Origin: Temnothorax longispinosus
Lineage: Eukaryota; Arthropoda; Insecta; Hymenoptera; Formicidae
Assembly: GCF_030848805.1 (NCBI RefSeq)
Contig: NC_092359.1
Span: 15,365,102-15,429,101 of the forward strand
Direction: 5' to 3'
Length of the DNA stretch: 64,000 nt
In this document: positions 59,101 through 64,000 of the stretch, one piece after another
How positions within the stretch are numbered: position 1 is the stretch's first letter
How the letters are laid out: the number at the start of each line of letters is the position of its first letter
Translations under genes and position numbers: made by a program
Notes under the pieces: model-generated
Seen by the model: the letters and a program-made list of their open reading frames with translations, nothing else
Database searches by the model: none
Told to the model about the DNA's origin: nothing

Positions 59101-61116
59101 GTTAAGGTCCAGCTGAGAATGGAACTTTCACCAGGATGTTGGTTATTTCTACGCAAAGGAACCTACAAGAAACTTGTCGACATATAACGCCAGAATGTAT
59201 GCGTTACTTGAAAACAATAAGCAGTGTATTTTATATTTGATTGAACAATTTAGACATTTTTGTTTGCGCAGGGTTCTGCTGTAAATGCTTTAAGAAGAGT
59301 TCTCCTGTCGTCGGAAAGAAAATTGATGAAGAGCTGCAAAGACAGGTTATTCCCAAAACAAGTTAGCGACATAAAAAGAAATGCGACACAGTCATTGGGT
59401 AAGTAGACTTCAGAAAAATTGAATTTTAAAAGACGCAGTTAGTGTCACGCGTCAAGTGTAAACGCAGCAAGACACTGACTTGTATTTATATGCGGGCAAA
59501 GGAGTTGAGATACCCTTAGATTATCAGGAACGGCTGAACGGCTGAACTTATTAAGTTTCCAGCTCAGTTGATAGAGGGATTTGAGTTACATAATAAAAGT
59601 GTTTTTATTTTTGTCTACGTGTCTTACGGGCAGAGATATTACGGTGCAAAGTCTAAAATGTATAAAATTTACATTAAGACACGTCGTCACCTAAGAAAAT
59701 GTTCCTTTCATTTTTTCAACACAATGCGGCGCTCGCAAACGCGTTTGCTCTCTATGGCGGTGCATTAAAAGAAATTGTTGACAATGGACAATATCACCAA
59801 CGTCTCGGGCCTAAAGGCTGATGGCAGAGAACGTTTCCGCCCTAGAGAAAAAAATTATGTGATTGACCCCCTGATTTCTTTTTTCCTTCACTATATCCCT
59901 ATCACTTTTCTGTTTTCTGTACATCGCCCTTCGTAGAAAAATATCCCGGTTAACATATTTCTGCCCTTCGTTTCTGGCTTTAGCTTACCAATGAGAATGC
60001 TCTATTATATAAGGAGTGAAACGAGGGAACGTGTGCGAGGGAGCAAAAAAAGATTTTAACATTTTAAAATTATGAAATGTTGAACAGCCTTTATTATTTA
60101 TCTAAACATTTTTCTTATGGAAATTAATATCATTTATGTTGCAATGCATAATTATTTTATACGTTGATTGAATGTATTAACCCTTAAACTACACACTACC
60201 TATTTGAAACATAAACTACACTCTGGGTCAAAATGACCCAGTAAAAAAATTGTGTTGCATTATCTACCATTGAAACGTTGAAATCGGGGTCTGTAGTTTA
60301 AGGGTTAAAACAATTTTATACAACAATTTTTTAATATATAATCGTTTTTCATACTGGCATGTGCACGCGGTGACTTTACATTTTCTTAAGAAGGTAATTT
60401 TTTAATAATTTTAGTTAACACGTTTGTTATGTAGAACCGATGGATTAATAGCGGAACTTCCTGATTTAATCTCAGCGGCTAATAAGGTTTTTGGTGAGGG
60501 CAACTGGAGTCATACTGTTGTCAAACAAAAAAATAGGTATATCTGTCATTAGCTGAAAAAATTCTCATAAGTGTTAATATAGTCAGGTATATAAAAATAA
60601 GCTCGCGAATTTGTTATAGGTAAAGATTATGCTGCTCGAGAAGTTGCTCATCACGCTGATTGCGTCAGTTACGTTAAGGTCCAGCTTAAGAATGAAAATT
60701 TTCACGTGGATGTTGGTTATTGCAGCACAAAGGAACCTACACGAGGCTTGGCAATACTTAATGCCAGCATTGTATGCGTCAATAACTTGAAAAAATAAAC
60801 AGTGTATTTTATATTTTAATTGAACTATTGGGGCTTTTTGTTTGCGCAGGGTTCTGCTGTAAATGGCTTGAAAAGAGTTCTCATGTCCTTTGGAGAACAA
60901 TTTGAAAGAGAGCTGCAAAGACAGATTAAGCTTGAACAAACTAACGACGTGCAAGATGTGACACAGTCATTGGATAAGCAGATTTCAGAAAAATTAAATG
61001 TTTCAGGTAACATATTCGGTTCTGCAGTGCGATTGGGAAATCATGATAACGAATGTTTTAAAGTACCTAAACCTGATTTAAATAAAGGTTCAAATCTGTT
61101 AATAACAGATTTGTAG
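56153..61116 (+). CDS. six-module Rad52-like gene (right arm)
   Basis: Exons: 56153-56357, 56442-56641, 56722-57014, 57100-57254, 57335-57627, 57710-57921, 58002-58294, 58373-58538, 58621-58912, 58997-59196, 59272-59398, 60416-60536, 60620-60771, 60850-61116. Splice sites and phases are as in the left copy: donors ttag|gta after motif A and aatt|gtatg after motif B, acceptors gcgcag|ggttct before motif C. Arm-specific damage includes one extra T at about 58091 in C3A4, a missing T at about 58470 in B4, missing bases in B5 (59113-59196) and losses in A6. If the palindrome is an artefact this is the same locus read twice; if real, it is a second gene copy with more errors. Confidence 0.7.
60181..60304. 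mobile_element. piggyBac-type MITE (right arm)
   Basis: Mirror of 32720-32843, with TTAA at 60177-60180 and 60305-60308. Confidence 0.85.
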
Positions 61117-62853
61117 GAAATAGGTATAGAGAATAATATGAAAATCTAAACTGTAAATAGTTTTTCTTAAAATATTTTATAATGTTTAATTTTTCTCTTA
61201 TATGTGCATGTTCAATTGTTACTCTAGAAGAAATTGCCTTTTTTTAAAATAATTTTATGTATGTTTGTTTACAATATAGATGAAGTGTGTTAAGAATACT
61301 TTACTGATTTTAAAAAAAAGTTACTGTAATTCTAAATTTTTTAAGAACTAAAAAAAGTAACAATTTTTTGAAAATTGCGTTTTTGCATTTTTATTATAAA
61401 TGTTGTCTATCTTTAAGTCGTTCTCAGCTTCTCCGTTATAATCATAACGCAACGTCTAAGCAGCATTCAATTATATATAGGTAACTCTTAAATAACACGA
61501 TTAATTGATTTCGTGTTATTTGAAAACTGTGCAGTTCAAGACCTCAGATCTGTATGAAATTGGGCATTTGGTTTTAAGAGATTTAAGGGATTATTTAAAA
61601 AATATTTTTAAAAAGCCTAATGTTATTACATATCTTTAGTTTTATAAAAAAATACGTTAAGGCGATTCTTGAGTCATCTGTTTCACCGATAAAATGTCAC
61701 TTTCGCGTACGTGCTATTTTTTATTGGTTTTATAGAATTATAAACTATTTTCCAGGATTAAGGTATACAACCAAACGGAGAAGGGACGAGTCAACTTTAC
61801 GTTAAGAAAGAAAGAATTATATACTTTTATAATTTTTTTTCTTTTTCAGTGTAAAGTTGACTTGTTTTTTCTCCATTTGCGTGTATACTTCAAAAAGAAA
61901 TACTCGAAATACGGAAAAAGATTTATAATTCTATAGAACAATAAAAAATAGCATGTACGCGAAAATTACGTTCTGGCGGTAATTTTAACATCATCTTAAT
62001 CGAAGAGATAATGTAAATAAATTTTTTTTTCTACACTGCTATTCGAGATTTCGTGCAATACAAGTATCGAAGTATGTTATTCGAAGGTCATCTGTGTATT
62101 TTTAGATCCTACTCTGGTACCCACCGTGAACAACGATATAACTGAGACCGATCGATCCACCGTCATTTGTAAAGGTTCAGAGCTCCAAGATTGTTCAACC
62201 CTCGCCAAATAAAACAAATTTTACAAGTGAATAAAAGTCAAAACCAGGTAACATTGAAAATTTATTAGTCGTTAAATTATTCCTGCGCAAGAATGTGTCT
62301 TATTTTTAAACACTGATGGTCTTAATTCTCTGTAGCATTGTCTAGAAGGGAAATACTACAAATGGAGAGAAAGAAGAAACAAATGTGGAAAAACAGATAG
62401 AATTTAAAAGGCATATGATGGAAAAGGAGAGATTAATATCCACTGGTGATAATAAGCCTAATTCTAGATATTAAGATATTGAAAATAATAAGTGTGGTAT
62501 ATTGTGCATAGAAGTATCGAATAAATGTCATGCACAAAAGTTGTCTTTTAGTAGGTCGATTTCTTCGTCGATCTCTATAAGTATACAACTGGAAAATCAG
62601 CTGTTTTTCTTACAATAAAAGTAACGTTTTTTTTTCCCCAATAAATTTCTTTTTTACTTACATTATATTTGATTTTTTTTAATTCTTTATTCTTTTGCCT
62701 AGTATCATCAATAAAATTTTGTGTAAACATATGTACTTGTCTTTTTTTTTAAGTTTTAAATGTCCTTTTTTTAGACAAATTCGTTTACTACGGAAAATTA
62801 CAACGCAGTGGAGCTACCAAGAACGTACTTAATTCATGATTCCATTTTGTATT

Positions 62854-63091
62854 TGTTGGTTATAAAGTCAGTTCATTAATCGCCACACATTTGGGGATAC
62901 CGACATATTCAATATATCGCGTATATCTATCGATCTTGAGTTCTGGGCGTATGCCATGTTTCCTTTTCTATGTATCGGATGTAAAGTCAGTCGTTGCAAA
63001 ACCGCTGTTGAATATCCTCGTATAAAAGACTGTGTAACTATTATCGTCTATTTTACTTATCCATCCCTGTATAACTCTGCCTAGATCAACA
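62854..63091. mobile_element. solo LTR (right arm)
   Basis: Mirror of 29927-30164, flanked by GTATT (62849-62853 and 63092-63096). Confidence 0.8.
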
Positions 63092-63695
63092 GTATTGCAT
63101 TTGCGAAGCGTCACGCGTTTTTGACTCAAAAAATCATTTTGTGAAGAAACAAGAAACGTAGCAAAAATTTGAATAGACATTAATGATTGTACGATCTAGA
63201 TGCATTTGTTACAGAGACAGTATACGCGCGAGCAGTGCGAAGTAAGACAAAATGCGCAAACAAATAAGACGTACGATAATAAGAAATATTTCGAGAAATT
63301 ATTGATTCAGCATCCTTATCCGAGTCCTTATCTGTAGGATTTCAAATATAAATATTCATATTTCACACTTGTATAAAAGTATCTAATAATGCAGAAGTTT
63401 ACGAACATAATCCCTGCAGTTAGTCAAATTTGAAAAAAAGTATTTTGTCTGCAACAAATTTTCTTGGCAGAAAAACGATAGATTTGATGGTAAATCCGTT
63501 AATTTAATTGATGTTTAGAAAACGACAGCAGAAATGTAAAATAACTTACTGCTCATAAAATGACTGTAAATTATTGGCGCGCCAAAAACCGCGCAAGATT
63601 TGCTGGCATAATCAAACATCAAACAGCTAGACGACAAGATTATGCATGCGCACAGTGTAATACGATGGTAAATTAGCCAAGACCTGTTTTCCCAA

Positions 63696-64000
63696 GTGTT
63701 TTCGAGACGTTCGTCTCGCTTCTTGGATCGCTTTCTCTGGTTCAACGCTGTCAGGAAACTCACATTCGATCGGCTCGAGCGCTTTATCACGATCGATAAG
63801 TGCCGCGCACATATGACGTTCGAGCCTACAATCTTGTTAGTACCAGCTGATACTACGGTAGCACCAGCAGGTCCAGGCGATGGTGAATGTGACATTTATT
63901 TAGAAACTGAAGGACAGTGGACACGCTTGGCCAAGACAACCGAGATCAATGGTCAGTCGTGTGCCAGTGTGTATCCTTGCACCGGGAGTCATACACCCGC
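63696..64000 (+). CDS. unrecognised ORF (right arm, cut by the window end)
   Basis: Mirror of the 28924-29322 frame. It is open from about 63696 through GECDIYLETEGQW to the window edge. Confidence 0.3.
   Translation, partial: MFSRRSSRFLDRFLWFNAVRKLTFDRLERFITIDKCRAHMTFEPTILLVPADTTVAPAGPGDGECDIYLETEGQWTRLAKTTEINGQSCASVYPCTGSHTP

Larger units (their letters stand above)
47858..64000. repeat. right arm of the giant inverted duplication
   Basis: Reverse complement of 29018-45134. Arm-specific indels show which copy is cleaner at each place. B4, C3A4 and the Penelope GIY-YIG region are intact only on the left. C1A2, apart from the shared +1, and the Penelope reverse transcriptase region are cleaner on the right. 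The arm runs off the window end. Confidence 0.95.

Overview
The window is nuclear DNA of an arthropod, most likely an insect and plausibly a hymenopteran such as an ant. It is AT-rich, with short GT-AG introns, many small inverted-repeat elements, R1-clade, Penelope, mariner and piggyBac-type mobile elements, and a CTP synthase of animal type. The species cannot be fixed from the sequence alone.

Layout. 1-0.9 kb: last exon of a leucine-rich-repeat (F-box-like) protein. 3.2-5.9 kb: a Rad52-like gene fragment (- strand) head to head with a broken, unrecognised acidic protein gene (+ strand). 7.3-9.5 kb: a palindrome holding a small gene with a duplicated exon, one arm interrupted by a TTAA-flanked transposon. 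9.7-23.1 kb: CTP synthase in 11 coding exons, its introns filled with fold-back elements, a LINE fragment in a CA microsatellite, and a second possible terminal exon. 23-29 kb: MITEs and one copy of a segmental duplication. 29.0-64.0 kb: a giant inverted duplication with arms of about 16 kb. Each arm carries (outside to centre) an unrecognised ORF, a solo LTR, a multi-exon gene built from six consecutive Rad52-like modules, MITEs, a Penelope-like element, a Rad52-like pseudogene beside the acidic-protein pseudogene, a mariner fragment and an unrecognised basic ORF.

The most interesting biology is the six-module Rad52-like gene at 31907-36879 (- strand), mirrored at 56153-61116 (+ strand). Its exons alternate in a regular order with conserved intron phases. 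They predict one protein of about 992 residues in which the Rad52 annealing-domain motifs recur six times. Rad52 normally has one such domain and works as a ring of separate subunits, so a covalent chain would be new to me. Two of its fused exons share a one-base insertion that breaks the frame unless a 51/52-nt segment is spliced out.

The giant inverted repeat itself needs caution. Close to its axis the left side (about 45.1-46.5 kb) is a noisy copy of the right side (46.6-47.9 kb). It ends in poly-T, an almost T-free 319-nt stretch and a 17-nt poly-C run, which looks like a fold-back long-read artefact rather than DNA that evolved. Single-base differences between the arms, and a one-base deletion in CTP synthase exon 9, fit residual long-read errors. 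Within one arm the Rad52-like gene does not depend on whether the palindrome is real.
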